Positions 34,179 to 42,168 of a DNA stretch of 64,000 bases are shown piece after piece. This stretch comes from Rhizobiales bacterium 2SD (lineage in GTDB: Bacteria; Pseudomonadota; Alphaproteobacteria; Rhizobiales; Beijerinckiaceae). Under the pieces are notes generated by a model. That model was not told where the DNA came from. It worked only from the letters and a program-made list of their open reading frames with translations, and searched no databases. The first letter of the stretch is position 1; each line of letters begins with the position of its first letter. Location of the stretch: the NCBI GenBank assembly GCA_005502805.1, contig SCMY01000017.1, positions 1 through 64,000 of the forward strand, given 5' to 3'. The translations under genes were made by a program, and so were the position numbers.

Positions 34179-34967
34179 ATGACCAAGGCTCGCAACCTGC
34201 TCCTCGCATCCACCATTCTCACAGCGGCCGTCGCAGCCAGCGCTGCCCAGGCCGGCATGCTCGCCGTGCTGACCGGCGACGACACGCTGACCATGGTCGA
34301 TACCGCCACGCAGAAGGCCGGCAAGTCGATGAAGGTCAGCGGCATCGCCGGCAAGATCGCCGGCATCGATGTCCGGCCCGCCGACGGTCTGCTCTATGCG
34401 CTCGCCGCCGACGGTACGATCTACACGATCGACAAGGCCGGCAAGGCGACGATGAAGTCGAAGATGGACACGGTGCTGCCCGCCAGCACCATGGCGACGG
34501 TCGACTTCAACCCGGCGGCCGACCGTCTGCGCGTCATCGGCGCCGACGGCACCAACCTTCGCGTCAATGTCGACGACGGCAAAACCACGATCGATGGCAA
34601 GCTGAAGTTCGCCGAGACCGACATGCACAAGGGCGAGACGCCGATGGTCGTCGCTGGCGCCTACAGCAATTCGGTCAAAGGCACCAAGGAGACGGCGCTC
34701 TATGACATCGACGGCAAGATCGGCGGGCTCTTGAAGCAGGCGCCGCCGAATGACGGCGTGCTCGGCGCGATCGGCAAGCTCGGCATCACACCGAAGGCGA
34801 TCGCCTTCGACATCGAGACGGCGGCCGATGGCAGCAACACCGGCTGGCTGGTGGCCGATGGCGGGCTCTACAAGCTCGACATCGCCACAGGCAAGGCCGC
34901 GATGGTCGGCAAGATCGGCGGGCTCACAGCGCCGGTGCGTGATGTCGCGGCGCTGCCGGCGATGTGA
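34179..34967 (+). CDS. Secreted DUF4394 protein
   Basis: A 262-residue protein with a signal peptide (MTKARNLLLASTILTAAVAA, cleavage after AQA). The mature region is repeated beta-sheet-like: LAVLTGDDTLTMVDTATQKA, IDVRPADGLLYALAADGTIY, and VDFNPAADRLRVIGADGTNL with the DUF4394 pattern FNP-(A/V)-ADRLRV. A propeller-like fold is likely; function unknown. GGAGG lies 8 bases before the ATG. The gene is divergent from the ECF sigma/anti-sigma pair and probably in its regulon. Confidence 0.88.
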   Translation: MTKARNLLLASTILTAAVAASAAQAGMLAVLTGDDTLTMVDTATQKAGKSMKVSGIAGKIAGIDVRPADGLLYALAADGTIYTIDKAGKATMKSKMDTVLPASTMATVDFNPAADRLRVIGADGTNLRVNVDDGKTTIDGKLKFAETDMHKGETPMVVAGAYSNSVKGTKETALYDIDGKIGGLLKQAPPNDGVLGAIGKLGITPKAIAFDIETAADGSNTGWLVADGGLYKLDIATGKAAMVGKIGGLTAPVRDVAALPAM

Positions 34968-34994
34968 GCCGAACGCATCTTTCGACCTGCGGGA

Positions 34995-35025
34995 GGCCGC
35001 CGTTCCCCAGGGAGCGGCGGCCTTT
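34995..35025 (+). terminator. Rho-independent terminator after the DUF4394 gene
   Basis: Arms GGCCGCCG (34995-35002) and CGGCGGCC (35015-35022) with an inner TCCC/GGGA extension and a tiny loop, followed by TTT. It is 28 bases after the stop codon. Confidence 0.75.
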
Positions 35026-35105
35026 CGCGTTGCAGAGATGGTCGGGCTTTCGCCATAGTTGCAGTGGAGTCTACGGCTGGCGGCGCAGATGGCGGAGGCG
35101 AGGGC

Positions 35106-36554
35106 ATGGCGGATTGGTCAGACCCACGCTTGAAGATGCTGGCCTTGCAACGCTTCGGCCTCGGCCTGAAGCCGGGGCAAGGTGGAAACGTCGCAGACGT
35201 TCGCGAGCGGCTCCTCGCGGAGATTCGCAATGAAGGCGCGCCGCAGCCGCGCGTCAGCTTCTCCGGTGCGGCGCCGATCGGCCGGGCACTCTACGCTTTC
35301 GAGGATGAGGAACGCGCCGCACGCGAGGCCAAGCGCGTGGCTACCCAGCAGGGTGGCCAGCAAGGCGTGCAGGTCGCCGCCGCGCCGCCCATGCCCGGAC
35401 AGCCGCAGGGCCAGATGCAGGCGCCGGCGCAACCGGTTCCCCAATTTCCGCAGGCGATCTATCGCGAGGAGGTCGTCGCCCGCGTCCAGGGAGCGCTCGA
35501 GGCCGAGACCGGTTTCGCCGAGCGGCTGGTGCAGTTCTGGTCGAACCATTTCTGCGTCTCGGTCGCCAAGGGCAATTTCGTCCGCGCCATGGCCGGCACT
35601 TTCGAACGCGAGGCGATCCGCCCCAACATCTTCGGCCGCTTCGAGGAACTGTTGGTCGCGGTCGAGAGCCATCCGGCCATGCTCAACTTCCTCGACAACC
35701 AGCTCTCGATCGGCCCGGATTCGCGTGCCGGCAAGCGTCGCGGCCGCGGCCTCAATGAGAACCTCGCCCGCGAGATCATGGAGCTCCACACGCTCGGCGT
35801 CTCCGGCGGCTATACGCAAGCCGACGTCACCTCGCTGGCGCGGATCATCACCGGCTGGACCATTGTCGGGCGCGACGCCCGTCTCGGCTTCCCCGGCTCC
35901 TTCGCCTTCAATCCCGGCCTGCACGATCCCGGCGGCCAGAGGCTGCTCGGTAAGGTCTACCGGCAGGAGGGCAAGGAGAAGGGCATGGCGGCGCTCGCCG
36001 ATCTCGCCCGCCATCCGAGCACGGCCAGTTTCATCGCCCGCAAGCTCGCCCGGCATTTCGTCGCCGACGAACCGCCGCCGGCACTGGTCGCCGAGCTCGC
36101 CCGTGTCTTCCGCGAGACGGGCGGCGACCTTGCCGCGCTGTCGCGCACGCTGGTGACCTCCGAGCTTGCAGTAGCCGCTCCTGCGACCAAACTGCGCACG
36201 CCGCAGGAGTTCCTGGTCGCCTCGTTCCGCGCGCTCGGCCGCAAGCCGGATTTCGGCCAGATCGCCGGGCCGCTCGGCGTGATGGGCCAACAGCTCTGGC
36301 AGCCCTCCGGCCCGGACGGCTATCCCGACAGCAACGCGGCTTGGGCGACGCCTGAGGGGATCAAGACCCGCATCGACGTCGCAGCCCAACTCGGCCGGCA
36401 GGCGGCGGGCTCGGTCGCCGATCCGCGCGCGCTGGTCGAGGAGGTGCTCGGCCCGCTCGCTTCGGCCCAGACGCGGCAGGCGGTGGCGCGGGCCGAGAGC
36501 AAGCCACAGGCGCTCGCGCTACTTTTGATGTCGCCCGAATTCCAGCGGAGGTGA
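35106..36554 (+). CDS. DUF1800 domain protein
   Basis: A 482-residue protein with DUF1800 signatures: FAERLVQFWSNHFCVS, FLDNQLSIGPDS, NENLAREIMELHTLGVSGGY and ARIITGWTIVG. A Gln/Pro-rich insert lies at about residues 78-118 (PPMPGQPQGQMQAPAQPVPQ). No classical signal peptide is visible although the partner DUF1501 protein has a Tat signal. DUF1800/DUF1501 pairs are common and co-occur; their biochemical role is not settled. The start ATG has GGAGG 8 bases upstream. The partner begins 2 bases after the stop. Confidence 0.9.
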   Translation: MADWSDPRLKMLALQRFGLGLKPGQGGNVADVRERLLAEIRNEGAPQPRVSFSGAAPIGRALYAFEDEERAAREAKRVATQQGGQQGVQVAAAPPMPGQPQGQMQAPAQPVPQFPQAIYREEVVARVQGALEAETGFAERLVQFWSNHFCVSVAKGNFVRAMAGTFEREAIRPNIFGRFEELLVAVESHPAMLNFLDNQLSIGPDSRAGKRRGRGLNENLAREIMELHTLGVSGGYTQADVTSLARIITGWTIVGRDARLGFPGSFAFNPGLHDPGGQRLLGKVYRQEGKEKGMAALADLARHPSTASFIARKLARHFVADEPPPALVAELARVFRETGGDLAALSRTLVTSELAVAAPATKLRTPQEFLVASFRALGRKPDFGQIAGPLGVMGQQLWQPSGPDGYPDSNAAWATPEGIKTRIDVAAQLGRQAAGSVADPRALVEEVLGPLASAQTRQAVARAESKPQALALLLMSPEFQRR

Positions 36555-36556
36555 GC

Positions 36557-37801
36557 ATGGCCGCCGACGACGATGATTGCGAACGGATGACGCCTTCGCG
36601 TCGGGCTGTGCTCGGCGCGGCCAGCGCGCTCTTCGCCTGGTCCTATATGCCGAAATTCGCCCATGCGGCGGCGGGCTCGCGCGATGCCCGCTTCCTGCTG
36701 GTGGTGCTGCGCGGCGCGCTCGACGGGCTCTCTGCCGTGCCGCCGCTCGGCGATCCCAACTACGCCGATCTGCGCGAGGGCATCGCGCTGGCCAAGGACG
36801 GGCCGGACGCGGCGCTGCCGCTCGACGGCTTCTTCTACCTGCACCCGGCGATGCCGAACCTGGCACGGCTTTATGCGAGAGGTCAGGCGTCGATCGTTCA
36901 TGCCAGCGCCACCGGGTATCGCGAGCGCTCGCATTTCGACGGGCAGGACGTGCTTGAAAGCGGGCAGGGCGGCCCGGGCAAGACCGAGAGCGGCTGGCTC
37001 AACCGTTTGATCGCCAGCCTGCCGGCGGGCGAGGCGGTCTCTCGCCATGGCGCGCTCGGTGTCGGCGTGGTCCCGCCTCTGGTGGTGCGGGGCTCCGCGC
37101 CGGTGCTCGGCTGGGCGCCGCCGCGCATGGCGCGGGCCGGCGCCGATCTCGTCCAGCGCCTCGGCGATCTCTATGGCGAGCGCGACCCGGCTCTGGCGCT
37201 GGTGCTGAAGCGGGCGATCGAGACCGAACTGATCGCGTCCAGGCAAGGCGCCGAGCAGCCGCGCGGCGGCGGCGGGCCGGACAGCGCCGAAGGCATGAAG
37301 CGCATCGCCGAGGGCGCGGCAAGGCTGGTCGGCGCCGAGGATGGCCCGCGCATCGCTGCTTTGGCCTTCGAGGGGTGGGATACGCATGCCAACGAGGGCG
37401 GAGCCAAGGGCCGGCTCGCGACGCTGCTCGGCGGGCTCGACGGCGCGCTCGCGACCTTCGAGAGCGGGCTCAAACCCGTCTGGAAGGACACGGTGGTGAT
37501 GGTCGTAACCGAGTTCGGCCGCACCGCCCGCGTCAACGGCACGGTCGGCACCGATCACGGCACCGGCACGGTCGCCTTCCTGGTCGGCGGCGCAGTCAAG
37601 GGCAAGCGGATGATCGTCGACTGGCCGGGCTTGAAACCCGAGCAGTTGCACGAGCAGCGCGACCTGAAACCGACCACCGACATCCGCGCGGTTGCGAAGG
37701 GCGTGGTCGCCGATCTGTTCGGGCTGTCGGGGCCGGTGCTGGCGGAGAAGGTGTTTCCGGGCACCAGTGGGTTGGCGCCAATGCAGGGGCTGGTGGTTTA
37801 G
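36557..37801 (+). CDS. DUF1501 protein with Tat signal
   Basis: A 414-residue protein that begins with a twin-arginine signal (TPSRRAVLGAASALFAW, cleavage near AHA). The DUF1501/sulfatase-like fold shows LVVVLRGALDGLSAVPP, YRERSHFDGQDVLESG, LAFEGWDTHANEG and VVTEFGRTARVNGTVGTDHG. The overall fold is related to the alkaline phosphatase superfamily; the His/Asp residues that could bind metal are present, but function is unproven. It overlaps tightly with DUF1800 (start 2 bases after that stop, GGAGG at the junction), so the two form an operon. Confidence 0.9.
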   Translation: MAADDDDCERMTPSRRAVLGAASALFAWSYMPKFAHAAAGSRDARFLLVVLRGALDGLSAVPPLGDPNYADLREGIALAKDGPDAALPLDGFFYLHPAMPNLARLYARGQASIVHASATGYRERSHFDGQDVLESGQGGPGKTESGWLNRLIASLPAGEAVSRHGALGVGVVPPLVVRGSAPVLGWAPPRMARAGADLVQRLGDLYGERDPALALVLKRAIETELIASRQGAEQPRGGGGPDSAEGMKRIAEGAARLVGAEDGPRIAALAFEGWDTHANEGGAKGRLATLLGGLDGALATFESGLKPVWKDTVVMVVTEFGRTARVNGTVGTDHGTGTVAFLVGGAVKGKRMIVDWPGLKPEQLHEQRDLKPTTDIRAVAKGVVADLFGLSGPVLAEKVFPGTSGLAPMQGLVV

Positions 37802-37808
37802 CCTTGGC

Positions 37809-37894
37809 GTCATGCTCGGGCGAAGCGTAGCGCAGACCCGAGCATCTCTTTCAGGAGATTCCCGGCTCTTCGCTTCGCTACGGCCGGGAATGAC
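37809..37894. repeat. Second-family junction repeat (hairpin-stem-hairpin)
   Basis: GTC (37809-37811) and GAC (37892-37894) close an element made of ATGCTCGGG/CCCGAGCAT (37812-37820 with 37837-37845), a small CTC/GAG stem (37846-37857) and ATTCCCGGC/GCCGGGAAT (37858-37866 with 37883-37891). The helices are contiguous, with no unpaired base at the junction. It lies between convergent DUF1501 and leuD genes. Related to the composite element at 42169-42378. Confidence 0.8.
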
Positions 37895-37903
37895 ACCCCT
37901 CGG

Positions 37904-38506
37904 TCAAGCCCAGGCGCGACCCTTCAGCTTCTCCTCATAAGCGTCGATCTTGGTCGACTTCTCCATGGTGAGGCCGATGTCGTCGAGGCCGTTGAGCAGG
38001 CAGTGCTTGCGGAACGGGTCGATCTCGAAGCGGACTTCGCCGCCATCGGGGCCCTTGATCGTCTGGCCGACGAGGTCGACCGTCAGCGTCGCGTTCGAGC
38101 CGCGATCGGCATCGTCGAACAGCTTCTCCAGGTCTTCCTGGCTGACCACGATCGGCAGGATGCCGTTCTTGAAGCAGTTGTTGTAGAAGATGTCGGCGAA
38201 GCTGGTGGAGATCACGCAGCGGATGCCGAAGTCGAGCAGCGCCCAGGGAGCATGCTCGCGCGACGAGCCGCAGCCGAAATTGTCGCCGGCGACGAGAATC
38301 TCCGACTTGCGATAGGCCGGCTGGTTGAGGACGAAGTCGGGGTTCTCCGAGCCGTCCTCCTTGTAGCGCATCTCAGAGAACAGCGCGGTGCCGAGCCCGG
38401 TGCGCTTGATCGTCTTCAGATACTGCTTGGGGATGATCATGTCGGTGTCGACATTGATCACCTTCAGCGGGGCGGGGGTCGAGGTCAGGGTGGTGAAGGG
38501 CTGCAT
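37904..38506 (-). CDS. leuD: 3-isopropylmalate dehydratase small subunit
   Basis: A 200-residue protein, normal for LeuD. Signatures are NVDTDMIIPKQYLKTIKRTG, the swivel-domain loop AGDNFGCGSSREHAPWALLD and ISTSFADIFYNNCFKNGILP. With LeuC it isomerises 2-isopropylmalate to 3-isopropylmalate in leucine synthesis. leuC lies 1.4 kb upstream on the same strand, with three small genes between them. The order leuC...leuD suggests one transcript but the spacing leaves room for an internal promoter. Confidence 0.96.
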   Translation of the reverse strand: MQPFTTLTSTPAPLKVINVDTDMIIPKQYLKTIKRTGLGTALFSEMRYKEDGSENPDFVLNQPAYRKSEILVAGDNFGCGSSREHAPWALLDFGIRCVISTSFADIFYNNCFKNGILPIVVSQEDLEKLFDDADRGSNATLTVDLVGQTIKGPDGGEVRFEIDPFRKHCLLNGLDDIGLTMEKSTKIDAYEEKLKGRAWA

Positions 38507-38556
38507 GGCGGATACTCCGGCAAGTCGTTCTGGTCAGGATGGGATGAGGCGGCGCG

Positions 38557-39189
38557 TCAGAGCTGCGCCGTCAGGAGCTTGAAGCTGGCGAAGGTGAAGA
38601 AGGCGGCGAGGCAGGCTTCCGCCCGGCGGCGGATCCTGCGGTAGCCCGCCACCATCGAAGCGGTCGAGAACAGGTAGGCATAGGTCTGGTTGATCGCGAG
38701 CGAGATCGTCAGGCATCCCAGGATGATGGCGTAGAGCACCACCGCCGGCGTCTCGGGCCTGAGGCCGAGCGCGATGATCGCCGTCCAGCTCAGGATCGCC
38801 TTCGGGTTGGTGAGGTGCATCAGGTAGCCGCGCAGATAGAGGCGGCCGCCTGAGAGACCAGCTTTCGGCGGCGGCATCTCCGCCTGCATGGCCGAGCGGG
38901 CCGAACGCCATGCCAGGAACAGGAGATAGAGCCCGCCGATGATCTTGATGGCGTAGAGCGCGCCCGGATGGGCGACGATCAGCGCGGTGACGCCGACCGC
39001 GGCGAGGATGCCCCAGGTCAGCGATCCCGTGGTGACGCCGAGCGCCAGCGTCATCCCGGCCTTACGGCCATGCTCCATCGAGGTCGCCATGACCTGGAGA
39101 TTGCTCGGTCCAGGGCTGGCGACGGCGATGAAGAAGGCCGAGAAGACCAGAGCGAGGTCCGGCAGGTGGCGGATCAGTTCGTCGAACAT
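38557..39189 (-). CDS. LysE/RhtB-family exporter
   Basis: A 210-residue inner-membrane protein with six hydrophobic segments, the signature PGPSNLQVMATSMEHGRKAG at about residues 27-46, and NPKAILSWTAIIALG. It exports amino acids or analogues. Its position between leuC and leuD invites a link to branched-chain amino acids, but the family is too broad to decide. It starts 5 bases downstream of the metallopeptidase stop, so it is probably in the leuC...leuD transcript. Confidence 0.9.
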   Translation of the reverse strand: MFDELIRHLPDLALVFSAFFIAVASPGPSNLQVMATSMEHGRKAGMTLALGVTTGSLTWGILAAVGVTALIVAHPGALYAIKIIGGLYLLFLAWRSARSAMQAEMPPPKAGLSGGRLYLRGYLMHLTNPKAILSWTAIIALGLRPETPAVVLYAIILGCLTISLAINQTYAYLFSTASMVAGYRRIRRRAEACLAAFFTFASFKLLTAQL

Positions 39190-39194
39190 CGTCT

Positions 39195-39653
39195 TTATCC
39201 TGCCGCCTTCTCGATCGCGTCCATGTCGTCGTCGTCGAAGCCGAAATGGTGGCCGATCTCGTGGACGAGTACATGGGTGACGATTGCGCCGAGCGTCTCG
39301 TCGTGCTCGGCCCAGTAGTCGAGGATCGGCCGGCGATAGAGATGGATCGTGTTGGGCATCTGCCCGGTCTGCGGGGCATATCCCTGCTGCGGCAGGCCGA
39401 TCCCGGAGAACAGGCCGAGCAGGTCGAAGGGACTCTCGGCGTCGAGCTCCTTTAGCACGTCGTCCTCGGGGAATTCGGTGACGTTGATGACGAGGTCGGC
39501 GCAGAGCTTGCGGAAATCCTCGGGCAGGCGGTCATAAGCCGCCTGCGCCAGGATCTCGAACTCGGCACCCGAGGGCGCGCGCACGCCGTCCCAGTCGAGA
39601 CCCTGCGAGGCCGGCGCCGAAGCGCCTGTCTTGATCGAGGGAACGGAGCCCAT
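39195..39653 (-). CDS. Zincin-like metallopeptidase family protein
   Basis: A 152-residue protein with the zinc motif THVLVHEIGHHFGFDDDDMD (HExxH plus a third ligand region) near residues 131-150 and a conserved NTIHLYRRPILDYW. This is the small zincin_1/DUF1025 family, found widely but uncharacterised. Its ATG at 39653-39651 overlaps the upstream stop as TGATG, so it is translationally coupled to the 81-residue gene. Confidence 0.88.
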   Translation of the reverse strand: MGSVPSIKTGASAPASQGLDWDGVRAPSGAEFEILAQAAYDRLPEDFRKLCADLVINVTEFPEDDVLKELDAESPFDLLGLFSGIGLPQQGYAPQTGQMPNTIHLYRRPILDYWAEHDETLGAIVTHVLVHEIGHHFGFDDDDMDAIEKAAG

Positions 39654-39898
39654 CACCAGATCTTCAGTTGATGCCCGAGCCACCAGGACAGGCCGATGAA
39701 GGCGATCAGCGAGAGACCGCGGCCGATGCGTCGGCCCCAGAGCTCGATGTTGTCGCCTTCCGGCGCGTCCTTGCCGGAGAAGTGGTCGGCCGCACGCCCC
39801 ATTGAGGAGCCGAGGAAGCTCTCGGAATCGCGCTTGACGCGATCGAGCGCTTCCTTGGCCTCGTTGGCGCGGGCGGCTTCGCGGGGATCGGTGCTCAT
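39653..39898 (-). CDS. Small tail-anchored membrane protein, unknown
   Basis: An 81-residue protein starting MSTDPREAARANEAKEALDR: a charged helical N-terminal 60 residues, then one C-terminal hydrophobic segment (LSLIAFIGLSWWLGHQLKIW). This is the shape of a tail-anchored protein. I recognise no family. A GGGAGGACGTC lies before the ATG. It lies 26 bases after leuC and is coupled to the metallopeptidase gene by a TGATG overlap. Confidence 0.75.
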   Translation of the reverse strand: MSTDPREAARANEAKEALDRVKRDSESFLGSSMGRAADHFSGKDAPEGDNIELWGRRIGRGLSLIAFIGLSWWLGHQLKIW

Positions 39899-39924
39899 GA
39901 CGTCCTCCCGCGAACCGAACCGCT

Positions 39925-41343
39925 TCAGCCCAGCGTGCGCACGTCGACGAAGCGGCCGGTCAGGGCCGCGGCCGCCGCCATCGCCGGCGAGACGAGGTGG
40001 GTACGGCCGCGATAGCCCTGGCGACCCTCGAAATTGCGGTTCGAGGTCGAGGCGGCGCGCTGGCCCGGCTTGAGCTGGTCGGGGTTCATGCCGAGGCACA
40101 TCGAGCAGCCCGGCTCGCGCCATTCGAAGCCGGCGGCGATGAAGATCTTGTCGAGGCCCTCGGCCTCGGCCTGCTGCTTCACCAGGCCCGAGCCCGGCAC
40201 GATCATGCCGTAGTCCAGACTTTCATGGATCTTCTTGCCCTCGACGATCTTGGCGACGGTGCGCAGATCCTCGATGCGGCCATTGGTGCAGGAGCCGATC
40301 CAGATCACGTCGAGCGGGATCTCGGTCATCTTGGTGCCGGCGGTCAGGCCCATATACTCCAGAGCCCGCTTCTTGGAGGCGCGCTTGACCTCGTCCTCGA
40401 TCTGCTCGGGATCGGGCACGGCGCCGGTCACCGAGATCACGTCCTCGGGACTGGTGCCCCAGGAGACGATCGGCGGCAGGTTGGCGGCGTCGAGCCGGAC
40501 GATGCGGTCGAAATGGGCGCCCTCGTCGGAGCGCAATGTCTCCCAATAGCGCAGCGCCTCGTCCCAGGCGGCCCCCTGCGGCGCCTTCGGGCGGCCCTTG
40601 AGATAGGCATAGGCCTTCTCGTCCGGCGCGACCATGCCGGCGCGGGCGCCGCCCTCGATCGACATGTTGCAGACGGTCATACGGCCTTCCATGGTGAGGC
40701 CGCGGATCGCTTCGCCAGCGTACTCGATCACCGAGCCGGTGCCGCCGGCGGTGCCGATCTCGCCGATAATGGCCAGCGTGATGTCCTTGGCGCCGACGCC
40801 CGGAGCGGGCTTGCCGTCGACCTGGACCAGCATGTTCTTGGCCTTCTTCTGGATCAGCGTCTGGGTGGCGAGCACATGCTCGACCTCCGAGGTGCCGATG
40901 CCGTGGGCCAGGGCGCCGAAGGCGCCATGCGTCGAGGTGTGGCTGTCGCCGCAGACGATGGTGGTGCCAGGCAGGGTGAAGCCCTGCTCGGGGCCGACGA
41001 TGTGGACGATACCCTGGCGGATATCGAGCTCGTTGAAGTACTCGACGCCGAAATCCCTGGCGTTCTGGGCGAGCGCCTCGACCTGGATCCGGCTTTCCTC
41101 TTCCTGGATGCCCTTGGAGCGGTCGGTGGTCTGGATGTTGTGGTCGACCACCGCCAGCGTCTTGTGCGGCGCATGGACCTTGCGGCCGGTCATGCGCAGA
41201 CCCTCGAAGGCCTGCGGGCTGGTGACCTCATGCACGAGGTGGCGGTCGATATAGAGCAGGCAGGTGCCGTCGTCCTGGCGGTCGACGACATGGTCCTCGA
41301 AGATCTTGTCGTAGAGGGTGGTGGGGGCCTTGGTCGCAGTCAT
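39925..41343 (-). CDS. leuC: 3-isopropylmalate dehydratase large subunit
   Basis: A 472-residue aconitase-family protein. The [4Fe-4S] ligands are in IWIGSCTNGRIEDL (one Cys) and EPGCSMCLGMNPD (two Cys). VCGDSHTSTHGAFGALAHGI and RNFEGRQGYRGRTHLVSPAM are active-site signatures. With LeuD it catalyses the isomerisation step of leucine synthesis. It is the first gene of a minus-strand run ending with leuD. The 418-base region upstream holds a possible leader (see the small frame at 41433-41609). Confidence 0.96.
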   Translation of the reverse strand: MTATKAPTTLYDKIFEDHVVDRQDDGTCLLYIDRHLVHEVTSPQAFEGLRMTGRKVHAPHKTLAVVDHNIQTTDRSKGIQEEESRIQVEALAQNARDFGVEYFNELDIRQGIVHIVGPEQGFTLPGTTIVCGDSHTSTHGAFGALAHGIGTSEVEHVLATQTLIQKKAKNMLVQVDGKPAPGVGAKDITLAIIGEIGTAGGTGSVIEYAGEAIRGLTMEGRMTVCNMSIEGGARAGMVAPDEKAYAYLKGRPKAPQGAAWDEALRYWETLRSDEGAHFDRIVRLDAANLPPIVSWGTSPEDVISVTGAVPDPEQIEDEVKRASKKRALEYMGLTAGTKMTEIPLDVIWIGSCTNGRIEDLRTVAKIVEGKKIHESLDYGMIVPGSGLVKQQAEAEGLDKIFIAAGFEWREPGCSMCLGMNPDQLKPGQRAASTSNRNFEGRQGYRGRTHLVSPAMAAAAALTGRFVDVRTLG

Positions 41344-41432
41344 GGCTTCATCGCCTTCGGTATGGAAATCGGTAGCGGCCGCTATGGGCCAGCACGCATC
41401 GCAAAAGCCTGTCGCCGGCCGGACGGCCGGTC

Positions 41433-41609
41433 TCAGGCGCAGCTAAGGCCGGCTGCGAGCGAGGCCGTGAAACGGCCGAAGAAGCGCCAGGGCAGGCGGG
41501 CATGGTCATGCAGCGCGGCGAAGCCCTGGGTGGTCGGAAAACGGTGCAGGTTCAGCGTGCGGCGCATCACGCGCCGGACTTCGCCCCTGTTCTGCCGCTT
41601 CACCGTCAT
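41433..41609 (-). CDS. Possible small leader frame upstream of leuC
   Basis: A 58-codon frame from ATG 41609 (MTVKRQNRGEVRRVMRRTLN) to TGA 41433 lies in the otherwise empty 418-base leader of leuC. A GC-rich hairpin, arms CCGGCC/GGCCGG at 41415-41430, starts just past its stop. It has several Leu codons (mostly CTG/CTC) but no Leu run, so attenuation is only a possibility. It may be a chance frame. Confidence 0.25.
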   Translation of the reverse strand: MTVKRQNRGEVRRVMRRTLNLHRFPTTQGFAALHDHARLPWRFFGRFTASLAAGLSCA

Positions 41610-41761
41610 GGCTCGCTTCTACCAGTTCCAAACTGCACCGGCAACGCGGCACAGCTGTCGCAGCGGCAGGCGCGTAGCGCGTTCCGTGCAGGGCTGATAT
41701 CTAGCGGCTTCGGGTGCGCTGCGAAAGGGCAGGCTGCGCCGGCAAACGGATTGGTGATGCG

Positions 41762-42160
41762 ATGGCGCGCTTCTTCCCCTTCATGCTGCTGGCGGTCATC
41801 GCCTATGGCGTCACCGTCGCGGCGATGGGCGTGCCGCTCTCGCGCGAGCTCCTGAGCATCGGCCTGCCGTCGGGCAGCGCTTTCGTGCTCACCGTCAGCG
41901 AGCTCCTGCTCGCGATCTCGACTATCGTGCTGTTCTTCGAGATCATGAACGCGACCAGCGCCAAGTCGAGCTCGATCCTCAACCATGGCCTGTCCATGGT
42001 GGTGTTCATCGCCTGCGGGTTGATCTTCCTGTTCATCCCCGGCTTCGGCACCGGCACCTTCGTGATCATCACGCTGATGGCGCTGGTCGACGTGATCGCC
42101 GGCTACTCGATCAGCATCCTGACGGCGCGGCGGGATATGACCTTCGGCAACAACGAGTAG
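41762..42160 (+). CDS. Four-pass membrane protein, unknown function
   Basis: A 132-residue protein with four clear membrane segments: about residues 4-22 (PFMLLAVIAYGVTVAAMG), 37-60 (FVLTVSELLLAISTIVLFFE), 72-92 (GLSMVVFIACGLIFLFIPG) and 95-118. Short loops and a short polar tail (RRDMTFGNNE). No recognised family. It is divergent from leuC and followed by a composite repeat element. Confidence 0.75.
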   Translation: MARFFPFMLLAVIAYGVTVAAMGVPLSRELLSIGLPSGSAFVLTVSELLLAISTIVLFFEIMNATSAKSSSILNHGLSMVVFIACGLIFLFIPGFGTGTFVIITLMALVDVIAGYSISILTARRDMTFGNNE

Positions 42161-42168
42161 GCGGCTCC

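Noticed and set aside
39997..41697. 566-codon open frame antisense to leuC
   Set aside because: leuC is unambiguous; the antisense translation is Ala/Asp/Gly/Leu-rich without domain structure.
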